From: Roseobacter weihaiensis | GTDB lineage: Bacteria > Pseudomonadota > Alphaproteobacteria > Rhodobacterales > Rhodobacteraceae | Direction of reading: 5' to 3' | DNA length: 64,000 nt | NCBI RefSeq assembly: GCF_020622345.1 | Contig: NZ_JACNMO010000008.1 | Span: 1 to 64,000 of the forward strand | Shown here: positions 9,861 to 17,947 of the stretch, in pieces | Position numbering within the stretch: position 1 is the first letter of the stretch | Layout: every line of letters begins with the position of its first letter | The notes under the pieces: model-generated | What the model saw: only the letters and a program-made list of their open reading frames with translations | What the model was told of the DNA's origin: nothing | The model's database searches: none | Translations under genes and position numbers: made by a program

Positions 9861-10535
9861 TCAGGACAGGGGCGCCTCGGCCAAGTGGCGGATCGGATCC
9901 ATTTCCGTGACCGCCAGAGCACCCCGGCTTAGTCTGAGCCACCCTCGACGCTCAAATTCCTTGAGCTGGCGTGAAACCACTTCCCGGGCGGTGCCCAATT
10001 CGACGGCAAGCTGTTGGTGAGTGAGCTGAAGGATGCCATGGGCGTCGAGCAATTCCAGGATCTTCTGGGCAAGCCGAATATCCAAACGCTTGAAGGCGAC
10101 CTCCTCGATCACGACAAACAGATCGGCAATCCGCTTCGAGTAGGCGTCAAAAATAAACGCGCGAAACTCCTTTGACAGCGATATCAGCGTATCGAAGTCA
10201 TGGCGCGGGATCAGCATGGCTTCGACATCAGTCTCCGCAATGCCCTCGGCCGAATAATCCTCGAAGGCCAACAGACAGTCTGTCGTCAGAACGCAGCTTT
10301 CGCCCGACTGCACGCGGTAAAGGACAATTTCGCGGCCCGTCTCGGAGAGCTGTTGCACCCGCACAGAGCCCGAGACCAACAGCAGAAGATGCCGCGCGGG
10401 GCTGCCTGGGCCAAAGACGACAGACCCCTCGGGAATCCTGACAGACCGTGCCTTTCGGTCCAGAAGTTCCGCCGCCTGATTTGAGATACCAGAAAGTCCG
10501 GGGAAGGTAGCACGCCAATTTGAAAAGGTCAGCAT
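9861..10535 (-). CDS. Crp/Fnr-family transcriptional regulator
   Basis: A 224-residue regulator: cyclic-nucleotide-type beta-roll (about 15-130), a dimerisation helix (about 135-165) and a C-terminal winged helix with LTHQQLAVELGTAREVVSRQL. The recognition helix has E..SR, the pattern that reads TTGAT half-sites in FNR and FixK. It lacks the N-terminal cysteine cluster of FNR; only two cysteines are seen (ESCVLTTDC), so it is probably not an FeS oxygen sensor of the FNR kind and may resemble Dnr-type proteins. It is divergent from a flavodoxin gene across an operator at 10588-10601, so it may regulate itself. It is one of two candidates in the window to read the 15 sites. Confidence 0.9.
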   Translation of the reverse strand: MLTFSNWRATFPGLSGISNQAAELLDRKARSVRIPEGSVVFGPGSPARHLLLLVSGSVRVQQLSETGREIVLYRVQSGESCVLTTDCLLAFEDYSAEGIAETDVEAMLIPRHDFDTLISLSKEFRAFIFDAYSKRIADLFVVIEEVAFKRLDIRLAQKILELLDAHGILQLTHQQLAVELGTAREVVSRQLKEFERRGWLRLSRGALAVTEMDPIRHLAEAPLS

Positions 10536-10587
10536 CTGTCTTGATCCGTTTTCCGCGCATCAATACCGCAACAGAGGGTTGAGTCCT

Positions 10588-10601
10588 TTGATATTTGTCA
10601 A
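10588..10601. promoter_or_regulatory. FNR/FixK-type operator TTGATATTTGTCAA (site 1)
   Basis: Matches TTGAT-N4-ATCAA with one mismatch. Its centre (10594.5) is 61.5 bp from the flavodoxin start on the plus strand and 59.5 bp from the crp start on the minus strand. Activation from -41.5 in either direction would leave leaders of about 20 bases. Confidence 0.8.
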
Positions 10602-10655
10602 CGGCCTCGCAGCACGCAGTGCCAAAAAGAGCGAAACAGAATTGGAGATGTCCGG

Positions 10656-11162
10656 ATGGATCGTACCAACAAGACTGCAGTGGTCTATTTCTCACTGACC
10701 GGTCATTCACAGCGATTGGCCACACGATTGGCACGGGCCTTGGGGGGTGAGCTGATCGCACTGAACGCCCCCTCTTACCGGTCCGGCCTTCTGGGCTACC
10801 TGCATGCCGGTTTCGACAGCGTTCGGAAAAAATGTGTTCTGGCGCCGCAACGCTTTACCACCCTTGCAGATTTTGACCGGCTTGTGCTTTGTGGTCCGGT
10901 CTGGACCTCCTACCCCGCCACACCCTTGCGGGCCCTCTTGCGCTCGGACATTGACCTGCCCGCATCGGTCAATGTGTTCCTGACCACCGGCAGCCAGTCC
11001 TCCGCGGAAAAGGCGTTGACCGTCGCGGAACAGGATCTGGGGCGCGCCCTGACGGCCACCGCATTTCTTGTCAACAGCGCAGAAGGGACCGAGCAGGAGA
11101 ATACCGTGGTCGAGGCGTTTTTACGCACTGTCGGCGCCGTGGCCCAAGATGAAGCCAGTTGA
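10656..11162 (+). CDS. Flavodoxin-like protein
   Basis: A 168-residue flavodoxin-fold protein. The FMN phosphate loop is visible as VVYFSLTGHSQRLA near residue 10, and a second flavin-contacting loop as GPVWTSYPATPLRA near residue 80. It has no predicted membrane segment. Such proteins carry electrons or reduce quinones in the cytoplasm. This family is often annotated only as flavodoxin or NAD(P)H-dependent oxidoreductase, and the partner is unknown. The start is well supported by GGAG eight bases upstream. Operator site 1 lies 61.5 bp upstream, so it is probably switched on when oxygen falls. A 200 bp gap separates it from phaC, and they may be one transcript. Confidence 0.82.
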   Translation: MDRTNKTAVVYFSLTGHSQRLATRLARALGGELIALNAPSYRSGLLGYLHAGFDSVRKKCVLAPQRFTTLADFDRLVLCGPVWTSYPATPLRALLRSDIDLPASVNVFLTTGSQSSAEKALTVAEQDLGRALTATAFLVNSAEGTEQENTVVEAFLRTVGAVAQDEAS

Positions 11163-11361
11163 AGATACCGCGTGAGATGACCGTATCCCAGAAGATTGCC
11201 GGGATGGACAAGCACCCGACCGCGCCTGGCAAGGCCCCTGCGGTCCGCAAGCTGCCAAACCATTGCGACGATGACTGTGCGCGCATATTGCCAAGTGCTG
11301 TGAGCGGAGACCGTCGCCCAGCCACGCCCCGAGGCGGGGTACATTCGGAAAGGTCGCGGCG

Positions 11362-13011
11362 GTGACGGCAAAGTCGAATAACATCAGGGGGCTGGATGCC
11401 GTTTGGCATTCGATCATCGGGCAGTTTACCGGCGGCCTGTCGCCAGCCGCCCTTGCCACCGCCTATACGGATTGGTCTTTGCACCTGCTGGCCTCGCCGG
11501 AAAAGCAGGCAGAGCTGCTCAGCGCCACTTTGACCGCCGGGGCTGCCGAAACCGCACAGGACCCACGCTTTCAACATCCCAGCTGGCAGACATTGCCCTA
11601 CAACCTCTATGCACAGGGGTTTCTGGCCGTTCAGAACTGGTGGGACAAGGCAACCGGCGACATGCCGGGGGTAGACCCCAAACATGCACGCATGATGAAT
11701 TTTGCCGCCCGCCAGTGGCTTGACATGATGGCACCCACAAACTTTGCCCTGACCAACCCGCAGGTGCTGGAACGTGCGGTGGAGGAACGCGGGCAGAACC
11801 TCATCCGCGGGACCCGCTACTGGATGGAAGACTTCAACCGGATGATTTCGGGCCACCCCCGGCGCGCCAGCGTGCACAGCGTTGGCACCGATCTGGCCAC
11901 GACGCCCGGCGACATCGTCCTGAGAAATGAGCTGGTCGAGTTGATCCGGTACCGGCCGACAACCGAAAAACTCTATCCTGAACCGATCCTGATCGTGCCC
12001 GCCTGGATCATGAAGTACTACATTCTGGACCTGACCGATCAACGATCGCTTGTAGCCTATCTTCGGGACCAGGGGTTCGAGGTCTTTATCCTGTCCTGGA
12101 AGAACCCGGACGCCGCGGATGCGGAGCTGTCGATGCAGGATTACCTTGACCTCGGCCCCCGCGCCGCGCTGACGCATCTCAGGCAGCTGGGCGCAACGCG
12201 GGTGCATGCCGTCGGGTACTGTCTGGGCGGCACGCTGCTTTCCATCGCGGCTGCGGCCATGGCGCGGGATCAGGATCGCACACTGGCTTCGGTCAGCCTC
12301 CTGGCCTCGCAGGTGGATTTCTCCGAGCCCGGCGAACTGAGCCTTTTCATCAGCGAAAGCCAGGTGGCCTTTCTTGAGGATCTGATGACCACCCAAGGCT
12401 ATCTGAAAGCCGACCAGATGGCGGGGGCCTTTCAACTGCTGCGCACAAATGATCTGATCTGGAGCCGCGTCGTGCGCCACTACCTGCTCGGGGAACGTAC
12501 AAAGGACAACCCCCTGATGGCCTGGAATGCGGATGCGACGCGGATGCCGGCCAAAATGCACTCTGAATACCTCAGACGTCTGTTTTTGGAAAATGCGCTG
12601 GCGAAGGGCCGGTTCAAGGTTGATGGTGCCTCGGTCGCCCTCACTGATATCCGCTGTCCGATCTATTGCGTGGCAACAGAACAGGACCATGTGTCACCCT
12701 GGCAATCTGTCTACAGGCTGCTGATGCTTACCGACACGGATGTGACCTTCGTGCTGACAAACGGCGGCCATAACGGCGGCATCCTGTCCGAGCCCGGCCA
12801 CAAGAACCGCCATTACCGCGCAGCGCACAAAACGGAAGGCGATGCGCATGTCACGGCGCCCGACTGGTTCGACCGTCATGCGCCTCATGACGGGTCCTGG
12901 TGGACGCATTGGTCGGAGTGGATGAAAACCCAGAGCGGCGATGCGGTGGACCCCCGCTCGCCGCCCGTAAAGTCCTATGGAAGCGCACCCGGCCACTATG
13001 TGCTTGGATAG
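11362..13011 (+). CDS. phaC: Poly(3-hydroxyalkanoate) synthase PhaC
   Basis: PhaC polymerises hydroxyacyl-CoA into polyester on granule surfaces. The 549-residue protein contains the lipase-like box with catalytic Cys287 in GYCLGG, the Asp of ATEQDHVSPW and the His of NGGHNGG near residue 472, giving a complete Cys-Asp-His triad. Length and the N-terminal WHSIIGQF..GGLSP region fit single-subunit (class I-like) enzymes. The start is a GTG with a GAAAGG ribosome site. It faces a phasin gene end-to-end with 2 bp between. No phaA or phaB is present here. Polymer synthesis would give an electron sink under oxygen limitation, which agrees with the neighbouring operators. Confidence 0.93.
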   Translation: MTAKSNNIRGLDAVWHSIIGQFTGGLSPAALATAYTDWSLHLLASPEKQAELLSATLTAGAAETAQDPRFQHPSWQTLPYNLYAQGFLAVQNWWDKATGDMPGVDPKHARMMNFAARQWLDMMAPTNFALTNPQVLERAVEERGQNLIRGTRYWMEDFNRMISGHPRRASVHSVGTDLATTPGDIVLRNELVELIRYRPTTEKLYPEPILIVPAWIMKYYILDLTDQRSLVAYLRDQGFEVFILSWKNPDAADAELSMQDYLDLGPRAALTHLRQLGATRVHAVGYCLGGTLLSIAAAAMARDQDRTLASVSLLASQVDFSEPGELSLFISESQVAFLEDLMTTQGYLKADQMAGAFQLLRTNDLIWSRVVRHYLLGERTKDNPLMAWNADATRMPAKMHSEYLRRLFLENALAKGRFKVDGASVALTDIRCPIYCVATEQDHVSPWQSVYRLLMLTDTDVTFVLTNGGHNGGILSEPGHKNRHYRAAHKTEGDAHVTAPDWFDRHAPHDGSWWTHWSEWMKTQSGDAVDPRSPPVKSYGSAPGHYVLG

Positions 13012-13013
13012 GT

Positions 13014-13361
13014 TCAGGGTGTCTTGTTGCCCGGTGTCGGGGCGAATGCCTTGGCGCCCATCTCAACCAGTTTCCCGGTTTCGGCCTGATATTGATCCAA
13101 CGCTTTCCGAATGAATTCCGCCTGGATCTGCTGAAGGTCCGCCACGTTCTTGCAGTGCAGTATTTCATGCTGGGTTTTCACATCTTCCTTGATCCGCTCC
13201 GCCACGAAACTGGCCATCTCGGCCCCCATATCGCTCAGCGCTTCCACCCAGGCCGTGCTGGCCCCCATGAAATTTCCAAGGCCCGCTTCTTGAAGCTGCG
13301 AAAGCGCGTTCAAGGGTGTTTCGCTGCTTGGCTTTGATTCCTTGTCTTGTTTATTCGCCAT
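13014..13361 (-). CDS. Phasin-family granule-associated protein
   Basis: A 115-residue mainly helical protein starting MANKQDKESK with a strong GGAGGATC ribosome site. Helical segments such as NFMGASTAWVEALSDMGAEM and the closing KALDQYQAETGKLVEMG..AFA are typical of the phasin_2 group, which coats PHB granules. It converges with phaC, supporting the call. An operator (site 2) lies 67.5 bp upstream and is shared with the divergent P-type ATPase gene. A longer frame extends upstream to 13619 but would cross the operator and lacks a ribosome site. Confidence 0.85.
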   Translation of the reverse strand: MANKQDKESKPSSETPLNALSQLQEAGLGNFMGASTAWVEALSDMGAEMASFVAERIKEDVKTQHEILHCKNVADLQQIQAEFIRKALDQYQAETGKLVEMGAKAFAPTPGNKTP

Positions 13362-13421
13362 GTCTGATCCTCCAGTGAATGTTGGCTGATTTGAGAATAA
13401 TCCAACTTGGTGCGGCGCTGA

Positions 13422-13435
13422 TTGACATTGCTCAA
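13422..13435. promoter_or_regulatory. FNR/FixK-type operator TTGACATTGCTCAA (site 2)
   Basis: Two mismatches to TTGAT-N4-ATCAA. The centre lies 67.5 bp from the phasin start and 65.5 bp from the P-type ATPase TTG start at 13494. The near-symmetry suggests one dimer serves both directions. Confidence 0.72.
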
Positions 13436-13493
13436 TGCGCCCGCGCACCGACAACAGGTATCGAAGGCAGGCCACCCCAGTTGGAGAGTTCTT

Positions 13494-16073
13494 TTGCCAA
13501 CCTTCAATCACGACTCTGGCCTGACGCCAGAGCAAGTACAGGCTGCGCGGGAACGTTCCGGCTGGAACGAGTTGCCGGTCGCAAAGACCGCCAGCGCACT
13601 TGGGGTCTTCTTGCGGCAATTCTCAAGTTTCTTGATCATCATCCTCATCGTCGCTGCCGGCGTGGCGGTTGCGCTCGGAGAGGTCCTGGATGCCGCAACA
13701 ATCGGCGTTGTGGTCTTGCTCAACGCCGTCTTGGGGTTTGTGCAGGAGTGGAAGGCGGAGACCGCCCTGGCGTCGCTGCGCAAGATGCTGGCCCCCAAGG
13801 CCATGGTCATAAGAGACGGTGAAGAGCAGGTCATTCCCGCCCGCGAGGTTGTGCCGGGGGATATTCTTGTTCTGTCTCCGGGCATCAAGGTCGCCGCCGA
13901 TGCAGTATTGCTCCGCGCCTCCGAGCTGCGCGCGGATGAGAGCATCCTGACGGGGGAGTCGGTGCCGGTTCCCAAATCACCCGACGCCGCAGAACCCGTC
14001 GTTTTTACAGGCACCGCAATCGTTGCCGGGCGCGGCGAAGCCCGCGTCACCGCGATCGGGGCAAATACCGAATTCGGCAAGATCGCCGATCTGACAGGGG
14101 CCGTCGGACCCAAGGTCACGAACCTTCAGGTCAAGCTGGGCCAGCTTGCGCGCCAGCTGGGTATCGCCGCCATCCTGGTGGCTGCCGGGGTAAGCATCCT
14201 TGGCGTCGCTCTGGGGCGCGACATCGGTGAAATGGTTATGACCGGGTTGTCCCTCTCTGTCGCAATGGTTCCCGAGGGGCTGCCTGCGGTGGTCACGATC
14301 ACGCTGGCTCTCGGGGCAACGGCGATGGTGCGCCAGAACGCTCTGGCCAGACGCTTGCAGGCCGTCGAAACGCTTGGTGCGGCGTCGGTCATCTGCACCG
14401 ACAAAACCGGCACCCTCACCGAAAACAAGATGACCGCCACCCATATCTGGACGGTGGATCGGACCTACGACGTCACGGGGACGGGCTATGACCCGGCAGG
14501 ACATATCGAAGCCAACGGCCAAAGACTTCGAGCGGGTGACGACCCTCTCTTGGCGGCCGTTCTGCAAACCGGGCTGTTTTGCAGCCACGCCCGCCTCACC
14601 CGGCAAGGTGACACATGGACCATGACCGGTGCGCCGACCGAAGGGGCCCTTGTCACCCTGGCTTACAAGGGATGGTGCGCTCCTTCGCAGGAGCAGGCCC
14701 TTCTGGCCGAGATCCCTTTCAGCAGCGCCCGAAAGCGCATGAGTGTTCTTTATCAATCGCCTGACGGCATGGTGGTGCTGTCCAAGGGCGCGCCCGAGCA
14801 GATACTGGAAATCTGCTCACGCATCATGGGCCAAGATGGCCTGCAAGACCTCACGCCCGAGCACATTGCGACCATAAACGCAGCCTACGCTGACTTGGCA
14901 GCCCGGGGTTTGCGGGTCATTGCGCTGGCACAGCGCAGCACCGCCGATCCCAAGATCGTCGAGGAAGACCTGACATTTCTGGGGCTTGTCGGCCTTATCG
15001 ATCCGCCCAGACAAGAGGTGAAAGCCGCCATCGCCTCGGCAGTGTCGGCCGGGATACGTGTCATCATGATCACCGGGGACAGTCCGATCACCGCAACGGC
15101 CATCGCAAACCAGCTGGCACTGGATGTGGAAACCCCGCTCACGGGAGCAGAGCTCGACCAGTTGACCGATGAGGCATTGGCCGAGCTGCTGGCCCAAAAC
15201 GTGCTGTTTGCCCGCACGAAGCCAGAGCAGAAGATGCGGATCGTCGGAACGCTGCAAAGCCAGGGTCAGATCGTGGCAATGACCGGTGACGGCGTCAATG
15301 ACGCCCCTGCCCTCAAGAAAGCAGACATCGGCGTGGCCATGGGTATTCGGGGAACGGATGTTGCCCAGGACGCCTCGGATCTGGTGCTGCTGGATGACAA
15401 CTTTGCCACGATTGTAAGGGCGATCGGCGAAGGCAGACGCCAATTCGCCAACGTCCGCAAGTTCGTTCGGTACCTTTTGTCCTCAAATGCGGGAGAGGTC
15501 ATCGCTCTCGTCGTCAACATCGCCATCGGTGGCCCGCTGATCTTTCTGGCAACGCAAATCCTCTGGATGAACCTCGTCACCGATGGGGTGACCGCCGTTG
15601 CGCTCGGCATGGAAAAATCCGAACCGGACCAGATGCAACACCCGCCGCGCCGCAAGAACACACAGATCCTCGGTGCGGGGGGCATTCTGTCCATCCTCCT
15701 GCTGGGCCTTTACACCGGCGGGGCCAGCCTCTGGATCTTCTTTCAGCTTTTGGATCAGGGGGTGGAACTCGCCCGCACAACCGCGTTTACTGCCATGGTC
15801 TTTTTCGAAAAAGCCAGTGTTTTTGCGTTCAGATCGCTCCGCCTGCCGGGCTGGAAAATCGGCTGGTTCAGCAACCCTTTCCTGCTGGCCGCGCTCGCCG
15901 TGACCCTGAGCGCGCAGGTTCTGGCGGTCTATTGGCCTCCCCTGCAGGCGATGCTGCGCACCGTGCCGATCGGCCCTGCGGAATGGCTGTGGATCGCGAT
16001 TTTTACAATCCCGATCCTGATCGTTCCCGAAGTTTTGAAGGCGCTGGCGCTATGGCATCAGCGCACCACGTAA
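13494..16073 (+). CDS. P-type cation ATPase, Ca2+/P2A-like
   Basis: An ion pump of about 859 residues with all P-type landmarks: the actuator motif DESILTGESVPVP, phosphorylation site ICTDKTGTLTENKM (Asp303), and hinge TGDGVNDAPALKKADIG. The membrane motif PEGLPAVVTI in M4 and LWMNLVTDGVTAVALGME in M6 match SERCA/PMR1-like Ca2+ pumps more than heavy-metal pumps. There is no N-terminal metal domain. I chose the TTG at 13494 because GGAGAG lies six bases upstream. A longer reading from 13422 would begin inside operator site 2. The gene converges on the Na+/Ca2+ exchanger with a 16 bp overlap, so two calcium-type transporters sit side by side. Confidence 0.9.
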   Translation: MPTFNHDSGLTPEQVQAARERSGWNELPVAKTASALGVFLRQFSSFLIIILIVAAGVAVALGEVLDAATIGVVVLLNAVLGFVQEWKAETALASLRKMLAPKAMVIRDGEEQVIPAREVVPGDILVLSPGIKVAADAVLLRASELRADESILTGESVPVPKSPDAAEPVVFTGTAIVAGRGEARVTAIGANTEFGKIADLTGAVGPKVTNLQVKLGQLARQLGIAAILVAAGVSILGVALGRDIGEMVMTGLSLSVAMVPEGLPAVVTITLALGATAMVRQNALARRLQAVETLGAASVICTDKTGTLTENKMTATHIWTVDRTYDVTGTGYDPAGHIEANGQRLRAGDDPLLAAVLQTGLFCSHARLTRQGDTWTMTGAPTEGALVTLAYKGWCAPSQEQALLAEIPFSSARKRMSVLYQSPDGMVVLSKGAPEQILEICSRIMGQDGLQDLTPEHIATINAAYADLAARGLRVIALAQRSTADPKIVEEDLTFLGLVGLIDPPRQEVKAAIASAVSAGIRVIMITGDSPITATAIANQLALDVETPLTGAELDQLTDEALAELLAQNVLFARTKPEQKMRIVGTLQSQGQIVAMTGDGVNDAPALKKADIGVAMGIRGTDVAQDASDLVLLDDNFATIVRAIGEGRRQFANVRKFVRYLLSSNAGEVIALVVNIAIGGPLIFLATQILWMNLVTDGVTAVALGMEKSEPDQMQHPPRRKNTQILGAGGILSILLLGLYTGGASLWIFFQLLDQGVELARTTAFTAMVFFEKASVFAFRSLRLPGWKIGWFSNPFLLAALAVTLSAQVLAVYWPPLQAMLRTVPIGPAEWLWIAIFTIPILIVPEVLKALALWHQRTT

Positions 16074-17095
16074 TAGGCGACGAGGCTGGCCAGAAAGGTG
16101 ATAAGCACGAGGATGGAATCCAGCCCGAATGTGCCGATTTTGGGTTTGCGCCGGACGATCAGCCCGACGAGATAGATTGCGGTGACCGCGATGCCAAACG
16201 AGAGCGCAAGGCTGACGGTCTGGGAGGTCTGTTGCAGGATGGGCCCCTCCCGAAACAGAATATCTGCCGGGAAAACCAAGACCAGCATGATGAGGTTGCT
16301 GCCAAAAATATTGGAAATCGCCATCGTGTAGGCCCCGATGCGAACCGCCGTGATGCTTGTTGTCAATTCCGGCAAAGAGGTCGCCACCGCCAGCAGCGTC
16401 ACCCCGATAAACCCTGTGCCAAGGCCCGATTGCGCCGCGATGCGCTCGGCAAAAAAGACAAGCAATATGCCAAACAGGAGAATGGCCAGGCAGGCGACGA
16501 TGGCTTGCCAGACAAGGGAGGCATTCACCGTTTCCGCCAGACCGGAAGGCGCCGGAAAGGGCAGCGGTTCAGGATCGGGCAGATCAACCGGCACCCAATC
16601 GCTCTCATTGTCATAGCGGCGCAAGAGCCAGACCGCCCCGGCATATGTCCCCACGATCAAAATGCTGCCAAATCCGACATTGTAGATCACAAAGGTTTCG
16701 CCCAGGCTGGTGATGATCAAGGCGACAGAGAGCAAAAGAACCAGTAATGTCGCCTCCAGAGCGTGATTGGCCTTGCGCGGGTAGTTGGTAATCGCACCAC
16801 GCGCCCAAAAATCCGACATGGCAAGAATGGCCGTTTGCAGCGCAATACCGCCAAAGAGGTTGTTCAACACGAGATCACGCGCTTGCTGGGCCGCGGCGGT
16901 CAATGTCGTCGCGACCTCGGGCAGTGAGGTTGCCAAAGACAACAGCAGCAGCCCCACCAGCGATTTTGCCAGTTTGAACCGATCCGCCAGCGTATCGGCC
17001 AGATAGGCAAGGCGCGCCCCGGAGATCCACACCACAGCCGCGCAGCACAGGAACGCCAGCAGGCTCTGTATCAAGGAGGTTTCGGGAATACCCAT
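16058..17095 (-). CDS. Na+/Ca2+ exchanger-family (CaCA) membrane protein
   Basis: The protein shows the duplicated CaCA repeat: LLLLSLATSLPEVATTLTAA in the first half and GFIGVTLLAVATSLPELTTS in the second, each with the acidic residue that binds the ion. The GGIALQTAI/GSNLIMLVL segments are the partner helices. About ten transmembrane helices are expected over 345 residues. It exchanges a divalent cation, probably Ca2+, against Na+ or H+ across the inner membrane. I favour the ATG at 17095, because an upstream frame to 17239 runs through operator site 3. The operator centre is 40.5 bp from this ATG, so the transcript may have almost no leader. Confidence 0.87.
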   Translation of the reverse strand: MGIPETSLIQSLLAFLCCAAVVWISGARLAYLADTLADRFKLAKSLVGLLLLSLATSLPEVATTLTAAAQQARDLVLNNLFGGIALQTAILAMSDFWARGAITNYPRKANHALEATLLVLLLSVALIITSLGETFVIYNVGFGSILIVGTYAGAVWLLRRYDNESDWVPVDLPDPEPLPFPAPSGLAETVNASLVWQAIVACLAILLFGILLVFFAERIAAQSGLGTGFIGVTLLAVATSLPELTTSITAVRIGAYTMAISNIFGSNLIMLVLVFPADILFREGPILQQTSQTVSLALSFGIAVTAIYLVGLIVRRKPKIGTFGLDSILVLITFLASLVAYYVVR

Positions 17096-17128
17096 GGCCT
17101 TGCGGTAGCGAATTTCCGCAAGAGCCAT

Positions 17129-17142
17129 TTGATATCGCTCAA
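17129..17142. promoter_or_regulatory. FNR/FixK-type operator TTGATATCGCTCAA (site 3)
   Basis: One mismatch to TTGAT-N4-ATCAA. It sits midway between the divergent exchanger and VIT-family genes: the centre is 40.5 bp from one ATG and 41.5 bp from the other, much closer than at most other sites. Confidence 0.75.
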
Positions 17143-17176
17143 TCCATGCCCCTGGCGCGGGTGAGAACATGCACCT

Positions 17177-17899
17177 ATGCAACAAGAGCACGGTCACAGC
17201 CGCACAGAAATTGCCCAACGCCTGTCCTCCGGAAACCAAGCTGCGTATCTAAAAGACATGATCTACGGCGGCATCGACGGGGCCGTGACGACCTTCGCCA
17301 TCGTGGCCGGCGTCGAAGGTGCGGGGCTCTCCCACGGTGTCATCGTCACACTTGGCATCGCGAATATCCTTGCGGATGGGTTCTCGATGGCGGCCAGCAA
17401 CTACTCCGGCACAAAGGCCGAACTCGATGATCGCAAGCGGATTATTCGCATTGAGGAGCAACACCTTGAAGACCACAAGGACGGCGAATTGGAAGAGTTG
17501 CGCCAGATCCTGGCCCTGCGTGGATTATCCGGCGAGGTTCTGACACAGGCGACTGACCTGATCTCTCAGGACAAGGCAAAATGGATCGATCTGATGCTTA
17601 CGGACGAATACGGCCTATCCAAGGATCAACCGCACCCCATCCGCGCGGCATTGGCGACATTCGGAGCCTTTCTCATGGCCGGGTCAGTGCCGCTGATTCC
17701 GTATGTGATCGAGATGAAAAACGCACTCCAAATATCTGTTTTTGCAACTCTTTTAACATTCTTCCTCATTGGCGCCTGCAAAAGCCGGTGGTCCCTGTCG
17801 CGGTGGTGGTGGTCGGGATTGGAGACTTTTGCAATCGGGGCCTTGGCCGCCTTGATTGCCTTTGGCGTTGGCGGGCTCTTTCATCTCGCAGGCGATTGA
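17177..17899 (+). CDS. VIT1/CCC1-family Fe2+/Mn2+ transporter
   Basis: A 240-residue protein of the VIT1/CCC1 family. The conserved start DMIYGGIDGAVTTFAIVAG and the following GIANILADGFSMAASNY form the first two helices of the metal path. A charged, largely helical cytoplasmic stretch (about 85-150, rich in Glu) probably collects the metal. Three more helices finish the protein (about 155-235). Eukaryotic members load iron into vacuoles; bacterial ones are thought to export or store Fe2+ or Mn2+. Exporting ferrous iron would make sense when oxygen falls and Fe2+ rises. It is probably cotranscribed with the site-2 protease gene 48 bp downstream. Confidence 0.88.
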   Translation: MQQEHGHSRTEIAQRLSSGNQAAYLKDMIYGGIDGAVTTFAIVAGVEGAGLSHGVIVTLGIANILADGFSMAASNYSGTKAELDDRKRIIRIEEQHLEDHKDGELEELRQILALRGLSGEVLTQATDLISQDKAKWIDLMLTDEYGLSKDQPHPIRAALATFGAFLMAGSVPLIPYVIEMKNALQISVFATLLTFFLIGACKSRWSLSRWWWSGLETFAIGALAALIAFGVGGLFHLAGD

Positions 17900-17947
17900 G
17901 CAAAATCAAAAAAACCGAGCCAACGTCATGATACTCTTACGCCAACG

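Noticed and set aside
11071-12690. 539-residue minus-strand frame opposite phaC
   Set aside because: It is a GC-rich shadow of the clearly conserved PHB synthase gene.
13362-13619. 201-residue version of the phasin
   Set aside because: The extension runs through operator site 2 into the ATPase gene and lacks a ribosome site.
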